Shown here piece by piece: positions 14,048 to 25,008 of a DNA stretch of 64,000 nt. A program made the translations under genes and the position numbers. Below the pieces are notes generated by a model. The model did not search any database, had not been told where the DNA came from, and worked only from the letters and a program-made list of their open reading frames with translations. The stretch is from Thunnus maccoyii (lineage: Eukaryota; Chordata; Actinopteri; Scombriformes; Scombridae), in NCBI RefSeq assembly GCF_910596095.1, contig NC_056539.1, positions 21,629,001 to 21,693,000 of the forward strand, in the 5' to 3' direction. The first letter of the stretch is position 1; every line of letters starts with the position of its first letter.

Positions 14048-14206
14048 AGGGCTGAACAATTTTGAAATAATATCTAATTGCTATTATTTTGACTGACATT
14101 GGAATTGCAATAAGATTTGCAATATTAGAGGGAATGATCATTTTTACATCATTATTCTTAATTTCATTAAAAAAAAAATTAAAATGATTATGGTGTGATT
14201 TTTGCA
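14048..14206. repeat. Degenerate short MITE-like repeat
   Basis: It starts with TAGGGCTGAACAATTTTG and continues with the AATTGCTATTATTTTGAC type of sequence found in many dispersed fish repeats. The right end (tttttgcagggatc) is only a weak inverted match, and no clean target duplication is visible. Confidence 0.4.
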
Positions 14207-14215
14207 GGGATCTGT

Positions 14216-15030
14216 ATTAGTGGTGTAACGGAACGTAGTTGATCTTTGATCCGTACAGATCGCCACCGTTCAACGTGCATGTGAACCGTGGATTAATTGA
14301 AAAATTTAATGTCTCTTTGAAGACAGTAAAAAAACTGCTGTAAGTACAAGTCATGGACAGACAGCATGTCACTAACAGGGATTTTGAAGAGCAATGACCA
14401 AACCAGCATCTAACGAGTCCAAAGTGACACATGCAGATGAGCAGCTAATCAGCTATCTAGCTGCTAACTGATGTTAGCGGTGCACTTTTCCCCAGTGAAT
14501 GTTTGTTTGGTGGCTCGTTCAACAAGCTAAGCTACAGGACAGGACATGTGTTCATGTTTGTAAGTTATCATCAAGTCTTGATGCCCTGGCCTCAGGCTAT
14601 TTTTTCATTCACTACCATGTTTAAAGGAAGAAGGTGCAGTGTTTCTATTAGAATTTTTTTTCAGGCCCGGTGGTACACACCGAAAAAACTTTTAAGAGAC
14701 AAGGCGCTCACATCTCATCAAGAGTTTCCCAGACAACGACAGAGGTTGACTCACGTTTCAGAACAGTGCCGCATACAAACGCAAATGATTATTGTTTTCC
14801 CAACAAATGAATATTTGGCGTTATTTTTGGCATTAAAGAAAATATTTTTTTGGCCCGGTGGGGCCTCTCGTTGGCCTGGTGGCCCAAAATATTCAGTACT
14901 AAATTGTTAAATTAAAGATTTTATTTAAACACTGGACAACCTGGATGTTGTTTTCATTTACGACAATGGGCAAAAGTTCCTTGCCTGAAGTGTTTTACAG
15001 AATAAATGGAAAGAAAAGTTATATTTCTCA
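14216..15030 (+). repeat. hAT-like non-autonomous repeat, copy 1 (with extra insert)
   Basis: Direct copy of the repeat at 19003-19677. Shared landmarks in order are 'tgtaacggaacgtagttgat' (14223), 'aacagggattttgaagagca' (14373), 'gttagcggtgcacttttccc' (14473), 'tttaaaggaagaaggt' (14620) and 'acagaataaatggaaagaaa' (14997). It carries about 260 bases (roughly 14637-14900) absent from copy 2, bounded by two direct GGCCCGGTGG motifs (about 14664 and 14852). The right end seen in copy 2 is missing here. The TAGTGGTGTAACGG start is typical of fish hAT repeats. Confidence 0.65.
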
Positions 15031-16749
15031 CTGCCCCCCCACCACTTTCTTTGTCAAGCCCCATGCTTATAAGTATATATGTATCTGATTATATTAGTAT
15101 ATTACCTAAAGCATACAATTAGACAATTTCAATATATTACTGTGGTCTTTTTTGTTGTAATCCAAGCCTTAAACACTTAAACATAGCTTGTATGTGGACA
15201 AAAGCAATGCATGGATTGCAGTTATATCTGCAGGCACCATGGTTAATCTGCAGATCGGTTGGGTCAGGTAATAAAAAATAACATTCTGATTAATGGCGGA
15301 TGGGTCGTGGGTGGTGAAATAATACATCATTAATGAGGAAAATATTAATTACATTCTCTAAAATGTGAACATAGTAGCGCAGAGCTGCAGCCCACTGCTG
15401 CTCAGCAGCAGACACACTAATAATTATTTTTACAACTATAAAAGAGAGATTGCTGGAGAAATTGGTGCACTCAGCATGCTACAATCTTTCCACACTAAAT
15501 GGGTTATAAGGGGCAGAAACGGGGCCGCGGCAGGCAGCATAGATAGTACATAAACCTAAAACTATATCGCAAAGGCACAATTCACCATAGAAACATTTAC
15601 AATTACTGAAAGCAGCATCTCTAATATTTAAAGTAAATTCTTAAAGAAAACACTCATACATCAACAGGCATGGATTTTGTGATTTGGGGGCCTCAGGCAA
15701 ACTCTGTCTTGCTTTATTTTCACCCTTTCAAACTGGGAATGTTTCAAATCTTCTTTCTTTAGTAAAACTATTAATATCACACAGTAAAAATACTGTGAAA
15801 GTCCTGCATTCAAAGTTTTACTAAAAAGTAAAGAGTGAAAGAGAGGTATTATCGGCACAGTGTACACAAATTTACTAATCTTGTGTTCAAGGTGGAGCTT
15901 TTAATTCTAACAATTTTATACAGTATGCTATTTACTGAATTTTATTTAACAGCTGTTTCAAATGCATGTTTCGCTGCTGCATCTCGTTGGCTCGTTTTTG
16001 GCAGTTTGTCATAAGTTTCAAGGAGGCTACGTTTTTGATTGAGAGAAAATTACTTTTTCCTTTTCTTTTTCCCCATCATGATTTCAACGTGCACACAGCA
16101 CCAGCCTCAAGTCACCAGCTGGCAGCTGGAGAGAGAAGCAGTGGTGAGCGAGCTAGAAAGTGTAGGAGAGCGAGCAGTGGTAGTGAGAAAGCCAGTGAAT
16201 GGGAGGAATAAAACGTTATTTTCTGATTGTTTCACAGCAGTTACAAATAAATATGTCCACAACCACACCCCACACCTCTGCACAACCCTGCGGAGGTGCG
16301 CTGCAACGCCTGTTCATGGGGCCGCAGCCGCTAAATACACATTATATGTGTATTTCGGGAGTAAGGTAAAAAGAAAACAGAATTACAGTAGTTTAAAATG
16401 TTTTTTCCATATGTTTTCATGTATGAAAAGGCCAAAAAATGAACACTGTAAGAGGACTACTCATTCTCACTACTATACATTCTGTCCCAAGCTTTTTGAT
16501 CCATATAAACAGTTGCTCACTGTATAATGCTGGATAGTTTAATGAACAATAGTGCATCATATTTTATTTGTTATATTTTGTGAGAAAAATCTGAATCTGC
16601 AATGTAACCAGTTACTTTTTTCATGTGTTTAATGCTTTTAGTGTGACCTTTTTCTTATAGGATTAGCAATAATAATATGTCATGATTCTTGTAAAATCTT
16701 TCCACCTGGGAGCCTTTTGACCAAATCAAATCAATTTACTGTATACTTC

Positions 16750-18070
16750 TCTACAGAAACAAGGAAGCTCTGGCTATGAAGTAAAGAGCAGAAGAAAATT
16801 CCTTCCTGAATGTAAAAAGCACTATTCATTCATTGAATATGATCAAACTGCACAACTAACGTACTGCAAAACATGCAAGAGCTGTCCAGGCCATGGGGAA
16901 CAGCCTGTTCCACGGGGTAACTGGAGAGAAAGTAAGAGTGAGGAGCATCAAAGAGCATGCAGCCACGACTGCACACAAATTAGCTGAGGATGCCCTACAA
17001 GCAGGGGCTCACTCAAAAAGAGGAGCACTAGTGTAAGTGTTTGACAGAATGGATGTGGCAATAAAAGAAAGGATGGTGATGGCTAGCCAACTTCATTGAC
17101 AAAGACGTGGCCATCTTCACCACGTTCCCCAAGCTGGTGGCTTCCCATCACACAGACAGCCTGGACCTCGGCACAACATATAGCAATGACCAGGCATGTC
17201 GCATGTTCAATTCATCACAGCCATTGATTCGTGCCTCACTGAGGACCTTCAGGAAAAGTCGCAATCAGCCAGGTTCTTTCTATTGCGTCTGACTCTTCAG
17301 CCAACCGATCAGTGAAGGACTAGGAGCTAATCTACTGTCCCTACCTCCAGCATGGCAAACCAGTGAACCAGCTCACCCAGATTGTTGCCCAAATTGCCAA
17401 TAGCCAGGGCATTTTGGATGCCATTTTGGCTGAACTGGTGAAGGTTGGGGTGGGAGAGGAGGACCTGAAAAAGCATCTGGTTGGCTCTGGGTGTGATGGC
17501 GCTCCCATTATGCTGGGTGTGAACAACGGAGTGACCGCTAGACTCCAGCGTATGTGGAAATCCCACGTCCCAATCTGGTGACTCATCGTCTAGAGCTAGC
17601 TTCTCTAGGCTGTGTCAAACAGGTTCCTCAGCTGCAAGACATCAAGCAAACGTTATGTGCCATCCACAAACATTACACCTGTTCTGCAAAGGTCTCATGG
17701 GAGCTTCAGGAGATCAGTAAGGCGATGGGGATCTCTTTTGTCTCTATGTGAGGACTTTGAATCCATGGAGACAGCTAGGCAAGAATGGCTTGACCTCAAA
17801 ATACTTGTTGCCCATCACTACAGGAACTTCAATTCCCAGGTGCTGTGGCAGCAACTGATTCAGGGTGCCACTGAAAGCAACGGCCAGCTCCAGCACATGC
17901 AGGTGGTAGCAGAGATCAGCCTCATCCTCCCCATGAGTTCCTCTTGCTGTGAGCGTGACTTCTCCAGCATGAAGAGGATCAGGTCAGACTGGAGGTCTTG
18001 CTTGTCCAACGAGATGCTCAACTGCCTCCTGCAAATCTCTGTTCATGGACCTCCTGCACAGGACTATTAG
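16750..18070 (+). pseudogene. hAT transposase pseudogene (BED finger plus hAT dimerisation domain)
   Basis: A dead DNA-transposase gene of the BED/hAT type (ZNF862-like) in several frames. The first half of a BED finger, YCKTC, is at about 16860. The frame then shifts, and the second half appears as IKEHAATTAHKLAED (about 16936-16990). A central block reads SLDLGTTYSNDQACRMF (17155-17210) and, after another shift and a stop, a block at 17363-17560 reads KKHLVGSGCDGAPIML. THRLELASL follows at 17580. The C-terminal dimerisation region is intact in one frame to 18070, with ILPMSSSCCERDFSSMKRI and the terminal LLQISVHGP. Between the THRLEL and C-terminal blocks much of the catalytic insertion domain is missing. 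No terminal inverted repeats were identified. Confidence 0.8.
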
Positions 18071-18074
18071 GCCT

Positions 18075-18560
18075 TGTCCATACACATGTGCTGGCTTGGC
18101 TTGACTCGGTTTGACTCGGCATGTTAGCCCAGCACGGCAGAGATTTGCATCTCCATTACAACAGGGCTACCTGCTTGAAGTTGTGTCTTTAACTGATGAC
18201 ATGCTTGTCTTGAGTCGAAAAGCAGCGGGCTGTATACATGACGGCTGTGACTAGCGGTCAAAGTCGTGGCTGTAAAACGGTGGATAACCACATTTCACTT
18301 CCTATAAAGTTCTTCACAATAAAAGCCTTCTGTTACGTTGTCAGTGGATAGCTTTTGATATGAAGCAGCAGCATCAGCAGGAAATGTGTTTTCATCAGCA
18401 GTAACTTAATGCGACTCAGATGTGGATGAACGCGATCAGGAAACGGTAAAATGATGCAGATATCTAAAAGTACAAACAGAAAAACAGGAGAGAAACTAAA
18501 CCTCAAACCACAGAGATTCAGTTAGAGGCTACAAAAGTACTGAGAGCTAAACACACAGAG
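18075..18560. repeat. Probable non-coding dispersed repeat next to the transposase
   Basis: The segment with 'ggcttggcttgactcggttt' followed by 'ccattacaacagggctacct' resembles a dispersed fish repeat with CTCGGCT motifs. It follows the transposase stop directly. Ends and family are not resolved. Confidence 0.35.
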
Positions 18561-19002
18561 GCTTTTAAAAACATCTTTCTCTTTGGTCCCCAGCACAGAC
18601 ATGAGTTGAGTCTCGCTGTGCAACACACGCTTGTTTGAGGGGGAGAAGCTGGGAGAAGAGGGGTTGTCACACGTTTTCCGTGATCAGTGAGACATCACTG
18701 CAACCCATTTGGAAGTGGGTCGGTTTGATTATGGGACAGTTTACATTCATTTCAGGACAAGTCCGGAATGCTGGTCAAAAGAGTCGGTCAGGGGTCCTGC
18801 ACTAGCCATAAAGTTAGCTCTGCTAGCTTAACCACCAGAAAATAGTGTTCCTCACCTCAGTGACAGTGGTTATCTTCCTGTATAATGTCATGGCATTCGC
18901 TACCAGTTTTACACAGTACCTGCCTGTGGACAGTGGTGCTGAAAACAGAGTTTGACATACCACTCAGAATCAGCATAGGCCGCTAGAACAAGGATGGCAT
19001 AT

Positions 19003-19677
19003 AGTGTTGTAATGGAATGTAGTTGATCTGTGATCTGAACAGATTGCGTCCCAACGGTTCAGCACACATGTGAACCGCGGATTAACTGCAAAATTTAATG
19101 TCTATTGGAGACAAAGTAAACAAACTGCTGAAAGTACAAGTCAAGGACAGACAGCATTTCGCTAACAGGGATTTTGAAGAGCAACGTCCAAACCAGCATC
19201 TAACGAGTCCTAGGTGACATCTGCAGGTATACACTATTTAATGTGCTGCAGTTGAGCAGCTAATTAGCTACTGCTAACTTACGTTAGCGGTGCACTTTTC
19301 CCCTGTGAATGTTTGTTTAGTGGCTTGTTCAAAAAGCTAAGCTACAGGACAAGATGTGTGTTCATGTTTGTAAGTTATCATCAACTTTTGATGATGTAGA
19401 CATAGGCTGTTGTTTCATTCTCTACCATGTTTAAAGGAAGAAGGTATCATGCCTCATACTGCACTTTAACAACTGAGTAATGAATATTTTATATATTTTA
19501 AGATTTTATTTAAACATTGGACACCTTGAATGTTTTCATTTAAGACCATGGGCAAAAGTTCCTTGCTTTAAGTGTGTTACAGAATAAATGGAAAGAAAAG
19601 TTTTTAGTTTTTTTTCCCCGTGACTGAAAATCATGATACAATCCAAACCGTGAGTTTTGTGATCCGCTGCATACCAT
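19003..19677 (+). repeat. hAT-like non-autonomous repeat, copy 2
   Basis: Second, more complete copy of the repeat at 14216-15030, in the same orientation. It starts at 'tagtgttgtaatggaatgta'. The far end ('aaaccgtgagttttgtgatc' near 19650), read in reverse, gives GATCACAAAACTCACGG, which loosely mirrors the start (GATCTGTGATCTGAACAG). This fits terminal inverted repeats that have decayed. No convincing 8-bp target duplication remains. Confidence 0.6.
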
Positions 19678-21007
19678 CAGCCACTTTTCTTAAAAAATTA
19701 CATTGTTTGTGACACAATTTTAACACACAACGCAACAACATGTGTGTATGTAGTGTTGTTTTAATGGATGCTGCAAAGGAGATACCCAGAGGTAGAAAGG
19801 GGGACTGAAATGTCTACAAAGTAGCAACAATTTTTCAACTATTTTATGTTATTTATTTTTGCATTAGTACTTTACCGCACTTGAAAAATTAACTACTTTT
19901 TGTATCTCTCACTCACCAGAATTGCCACTTTCTCAGTTATTCACCGACTCTTTCTCTTTTATCTCACTCTTTTTAGATTAGTCAGGAATGCTACTTCTTA
20001 CCTTTGTTTAAGAGACCTTTCCACCCCTAGTCCTAATATTGATACTACTGGCAACCAGTTTTGGCTTACTGCGTGTATGAAATCTGTACACAAGTTGTAG
20101 CAGCCCTGGGTGTTTAACCAATACGTGACACTAAGTACAGCATACTCCACTTGATAGTTGCAAGGCAACCAGCAAGTACTACCACAAGAGCACTGACTTT
20201 TTGTAGATAAAGAAATATGGAACTGAATTTAGACCAGTGAGAATGCAGGTTAAGTTGAGTAAAGTTCAAATGTTCTTGAAAAAGTAACTATAGATGAAAA
20301 TGGCAAAGAGTTGTACTTTAAAATACTAAGAAAAAATAAGGGATCTGTCAGAAAAAAACTCAATATTCAACTCAAATATTCTCTCTTTGGCTTCAAAATC
20401 AATTCTGGGTGGAAATGTTTGATGTGATTTGAAATGCAGTGCATTAATAGCGTTGCACTCGGCTGTACACATCACATCTTGTATAATTTGTTGTATGCTC
20501 TTGTATATTTGAACATCAATTAGATAATGTTATGTGTGCTTTTGCATTAATGTTTCACATTGTAATATAAACCGATGTAAGAAAGTATCCTCATTAATAT
20601 CTGGTTAATGATTTCAACCACATCACCCGGCTCTACATAAAATAATGCATTATGCCTTAATCTATCCAAACTCCTTATATGATTAGCAGAATCAGAGCAT
20701 ATACTCAGTTTTAACTTTCTTCAAGGTGCAAGGAGCAAAGTTTTTTGTCAGCAGGGAGAATTGACTTGTGTATTTTGGGCAGAGCATGCAGGATTAGTTA
20801 TTTAAAACCAGGTCACGCTGATTAACGTCATGTTCATCACATTAAGTCAAGCTTTTTACCTCTAGCCTTGCCTCAATCTGCTCCCACAAATTACAACTTC
20901 ACAACAGTATAAAGCAGCTGGCCAGACAAAGGTGAGTAGTCTGCTGTTTCGCTGCGCAGCAACTGCTTGGGCAGTCTTCTGATTTGGATTGAGTTTTGCA
21001 TGTTGAT

Positions 21008-21185
21008 TAGAGCCCAACAATATATCGATTGACCGGTATTGGCCTATTCCAGATATATCGATACATATTCGTATTGGTGTACATGTTGTCTGATATGCGC
21101 TGATATTTTTAAAGTTATATAGGCAGCATTTTATGTATGTTTGATCCTTTTTCTTAATTTAAGTTTAATTATACACACACTCGTG

Positions 21186-21241
<56 letters not shown>

Positions 21242-21333
21242 TACATATACACACACACACACATATATGATTTTTTTTTTTTACTCGATATTATCAGTAT
21301 CGACCCCAAAAATTCAGTATCAGTAGGGGTCTA
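21008..21333. mobile_element. hAT-type MITE with 8-bp target duplication and internal TA/CA microsatellite
   Basis: The left end TAGAGCCCAACAATATATCG and the right end, reversed TAGACCCCTACTGATACTG, are imperfect inverted repeats of the common fish GATATATCG type. The flanks are ATGTTGAT (21000-21007) and GTGTTGAT (21334-21341), an 8-bp target duplication with one mismatch, as expected for hAT. Inside is a (TA)n run at about 21193-21228 leading into CA-rich repeats to about 21262. There is no coding capacity. Confidence 0.75.
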
Positions 21334-22777
21334 GTGTTGATGCTGAATCATTCAAGAGAAAATCATGGTGCATTGAAAACTGAATTACTTTCTCTTTTTT
21401 TTCCCATCCTGAAACAAAAAGGTGGCTTGAAGTTATTTAAAATTTGAACTTAGATTATACTGCCACTGTCAAACACCCAAACATAGTCAATCAACATTGT
21501 CTCAATGGCAGAGTATGGACATTGTCCCTAACTGCAATAAATAAGCCACTTTTGTTTTATCACACTCCAGTATACAGATGGATATAATAATGAATAGTGA
21601 TTAAAACAAATATCAACTTTAGGACATGACAGAGAGGATGAAACCATTTTCCATCTGCATTTTCACTGTGACAAATTAAATTCAGTTAAGATTAAAATGA
21701 ATTAGACATCAAAAAGAAACACATCACCACATCTCAAAATGTCCCTGCATGCAGCTTTCTATGCACAACTTCACACATCTGCAATGCATATCAAAAACAG
21801 AACTAGCTGTTGATATTGAGGTTTCTTATTTGCACTCAAGGTTCCTCCTACTTCAAGGCAAAGTAAATGCAGGTACCAATCCAACAAGTTATTTGCATCA
21901 AGTGCAAATAACCTGTAGTGCAGGAAACATGCCCTGAGTGTATAATTACATAGCCAGGTTTCATGCATATGAATTTAAACAGAGGAATTAAAGTTTTGAT
22001 GAATTTAATATACATGCACAACATTCATCTCAAACCCAATGCTGTTTCCTAGTCAGTGAATGAGAACAACTTAAAATTTACTTTCACTTTTTGCAATAGT
22101 CACTTTTTTGACAAACGTGGTTCTCATCTTAACATATAACTAATAAGCAGGGACCCTCTCTGTTCGGGGGCTGACCTATCCAGTAGACAGAAGGCCACAT
22201 GACCCCCAGCTGTCTAACCACAACAAAAAGGGGCCTACACCGACCCTTTAACTCCATCTGGGCCTAGTTTCAATACTGTAGCTAGTGGTAAAGATGCTAA
22301 GACTCTTTAACTAACTGCATTTGTCCCTCCTGGTAGTTGATTCATATATCTGGCTTGGTGAGAGTCAAAACAAGGAGCCGTTTCTACAGGCTGCTGTTGC
22401 TAAAGGCGACGATGCCTCTGCACAACTAACATGAACTGCTAGCTTTAAATCCAAGATGACAGCGAGCAAGAAGCTGTAGCTGAAGCGCTTCAAAATGATT
22501 CAAATGTGGAATTCACGAACACATTCCGTGCAGTCTACATAAGCTGTAACTGTCCACACATGCAAAACCAACTATTCTATTAAAACCGAGCAACACTTCG
22601 CCGTGTCCTAGCGTTAATGTATTATGAGCTAATACTGGCTAGCTTCTGGCTAGCTACTTCCATATCTGCATTTAGAAAAAACAAAACACCGCGACGACAG
22701 ACATCACACATCACGATTAAACGAGAATACGGTCTTTGCAATTGAATAAAAAGAGAATCCCGTTTGGGAAATATTAC

Positions 22778-22880
22778 CTCCTGCAGCAGTTTAATCGTCC
22801 TCTCCCTGTTTAAATCAATCGATCTGGTTTCGTTTTGTAAAAATTCCCTGGATCGATTTTCTTCTAGCATTAGCTAGCTG
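22778..22880 (-). promoter_or_regulatory. kdm4b: Probable non-coding exon 1 and core promoter of kdm4b
   Basis: On the minus strand a good splice donor (CTGCAGGAG then GTAATA) lies at 22778. Just upstream are promoter-like motifs: a GC box (cccgccc, 22895-22901), a CCAAT box on the minus strand (ATTGG, 22924-22928) and a CRE-like TGACGTAA (22933-22940). This is the only promoter-like site between the first kdm4b coding exon and uhrf1, and it points toward kdm4b. The link to the coding exon at 13446 is inferred, not seen. Confidence 0.5.
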
Positions 22881-23087
22881 AGGCTATTAAAGGTCCCGCC
22901 CACATGTGTAGCTACGCTTAGAGATTGGTTGATGACGTAATTGATAAATTCTCTTGTCACAAAGCCGACGACATCGTTGGTTTAGTAGGTTATTGACAGA
23001 TAATTCAGCCAATAAAAACAGACGCTCACTACTACAGAGGTCTTTGACACTCCCACTTAAAGATGTGCACGCCACGCACGTAGACAT

Positions 23088-23296
23088 CGCCGGGTTGCCA
23101 ATATTTTTCCTAGGATGGCGAAGTCATGACCTACTCTGCCTCTGACTGGCTAGTAGTCGTTGCCTTCGTTGGTTGGGTTGGTTAGGTATAGGCATGAGAG
23201 GTGAGAGTGGTTAGGGTAAGAATATCAGGGTTGATCAGAGGCAGAGTAGGGCGGTTCATGACTTTGCCATCCTAGGAAAAAAATATCGCCGCTGGG
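23088..23296. mobile_element. Hairpin (foldback) element with about 58-bp inverted arms
   Basis: The left arm (about 23088-23145) contains 'atttttcctaggatggcgaa' and 'ctactctgcctctga'. The right arm (about 23234-23295) carries the reverse complement of both, with 'tcagaggcagagtagg' and 'ttgccatcctaggaaaa'. The arms enclose about 90 bases. It has the layout of a small inverted-repeat transposon, about 190 bases upstream of the candidate kdm4b promoter. No coding capacity. Confidence 0.75.
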
Positions 23297-23538
23297 TTTG
23301 CTAAAGGCTGTTGCGCTCTGTTGACCGTGAGAAAAATAAACTGCCCTCAGTGCAAATAAACGTATTTTTTCCTGTATCTTCATCGCACGAGTTCAAGAAT
23401 TTAATCAAAAGCCTGAACATGTTACAGCACTAAAAGTCCCCTAATCCACTTTCTCTTTCTGCCTTTGAAAGAAATCAGCTCTGCACTCTTGACATCTATA
23501 TTTTAGACAGAACTAAAAGCAATCAGTTGATTACTTAA

Positions 23539-24064
23539 AGGACGAGTCCAGAATTTTTCAAGTCTGTCTTAAGACAGTCAGGTGCCCAAATGAACACTGA
23601 CACGTTTTTCTTGCTATAATCATTCCTCCTGTTCACAGTGGCCATTACAAAATCCCTTCATAATGCATTTATAGTGTAAGTGAAGGGGGCCAAAATCCAC
23701 AGTCCTCCTGTGCAAAAATGTATTTAATAGTTTATCTGGAGCTAATATGAAGCGAGGAAACACAAAGAGGGAATTTGATGCTAAAAAGACTGTAAATGTG
23801 GCAGATGTCCACTTGATGTGACTAACTCAGATTCCTGAAGCATCATATAAGCTTCAGATAAACTTTTAAATGCACGTTTGCACATAATGACTGTGAGAAC
23901 ACACTGTGGCCCCCCATCTATTACATCGAAAGCTCATATGAAGGGGATCTTTTAATAGCCAGTATAAACAGAATAAATTATTACAGCAAGAAAAACCTTT
24001 CAGTGTTCATTGGGGCACCTGACTGTTGTTTTAAGACGGACTTGAAAAACTGCGAACCTGTCCT
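23539..24064. mobile_element. TTAA-flanked palindromic MITE
   Basis: TTAA is present on both sides (23535-23538 and 24065-24068). The ends are AGGAC...GTCCT. The left arm contains 'tcaagtctgtcttaagacag' and 'aggtgcccaaatgaacactg', mirrored at the right end by 'cagtgttcattggggcacct' and 'ttttaagacggacttgaaaa'. Arms exceed 110 bases. TTAA duplication with AGG termini fits Kolobok/T2-like or piggyBac-like elements. A truncated relative lies at 54251-54860. Confidence 0.75.
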
Positions 24065-24069
24065 TTAAA

Positions 24070-24964
24070 ACTCTGACATCTAAATTCTTGACAGCACTAA
24101 AAGCAATCAGTTCTTCTATGCAACACTAGTGGTTAAGACATTAGAGTAAAATAAATATGCATCGCTGCCAGTTAATGTTACAAAATAAACCAAATAAAAC
24201 AGAAAACCAATTTTTCACTCTTTTATTGAATAACACTGAAAATGTATTAACACATTTTTGCACTAAACATGTGCAAGCAATTCTAAAACTACGTATCAAA
24301 ACTAAAATGGACTAAAAATTATACAATTTCAGAAAATATACATTTCCCAGTCTATGCAAATCTTTGCCTCTTGATCAAATTCAAGTGTTGTCATGTGAAG
24401 GACACTGTCACACACTGCTGTTGAAATTCTACAGAAAATTTCAAAAAGGCGACAACAAAAGTAGTAATTAACAAATTCAGATAATTTAGTTGATTCAATA
24501 TCCAATTTCAAGAGCAGTGTGTGATATTTCCTAAACATTGCAACACTTCCTTAATGCAAGCAATCGCTGGTTTTTCAAATGAGGTCAGGTATTACAGGTG
24601 ACCACATGAGACAAAAATCTGACTGGACAACCCCCCCAGATGGCAGTAATAGATTATAAAAAGATGAAAAAGTACAATTTTTAAATTTTAGCAAAAAAAA
24701 AAAAATACAAATAAAGTTTCTAGACTCAAATAGGTTTGCGTGTCAGGGACATCTTCTAAAGAGCTAGATAGAGGGGAGTTCTACATTACACTCTTGGTTA
24801 AGCACTTTTGTTTCTTTGGACTATCGAAGTTAACGTTTTCAAAAACAGGGGAAATCCAAATTTACGCCACAGAATAAAATAGATCTTAAAAATCTAGTAT
24901 GTTTGGCTTTCAAGACTATCAAATTCATGGGAACTTTGAAACTTTCATGAAACGTCATACACAA

Positions 24965-25008
<44 letters not shown>

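Larger units (their letters stand above)
13447..22777. other. Transposon-rich stretch, probably kdm4b intron 1
   Basis: Between the first coding exon of kdm4b and its probable non-coding exon 1. It holds a short MITE-like relic (about 14048-14206), two copies of a hAT-like repeat (14216-15030 and 19003-19677), a hAT transposase pseudogene (16750-18070), a CTCGGCT-type repeat (18075-18560) and a small MITE (21008-21333). Outside these I recognise nothing. Confidence 0.55.
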
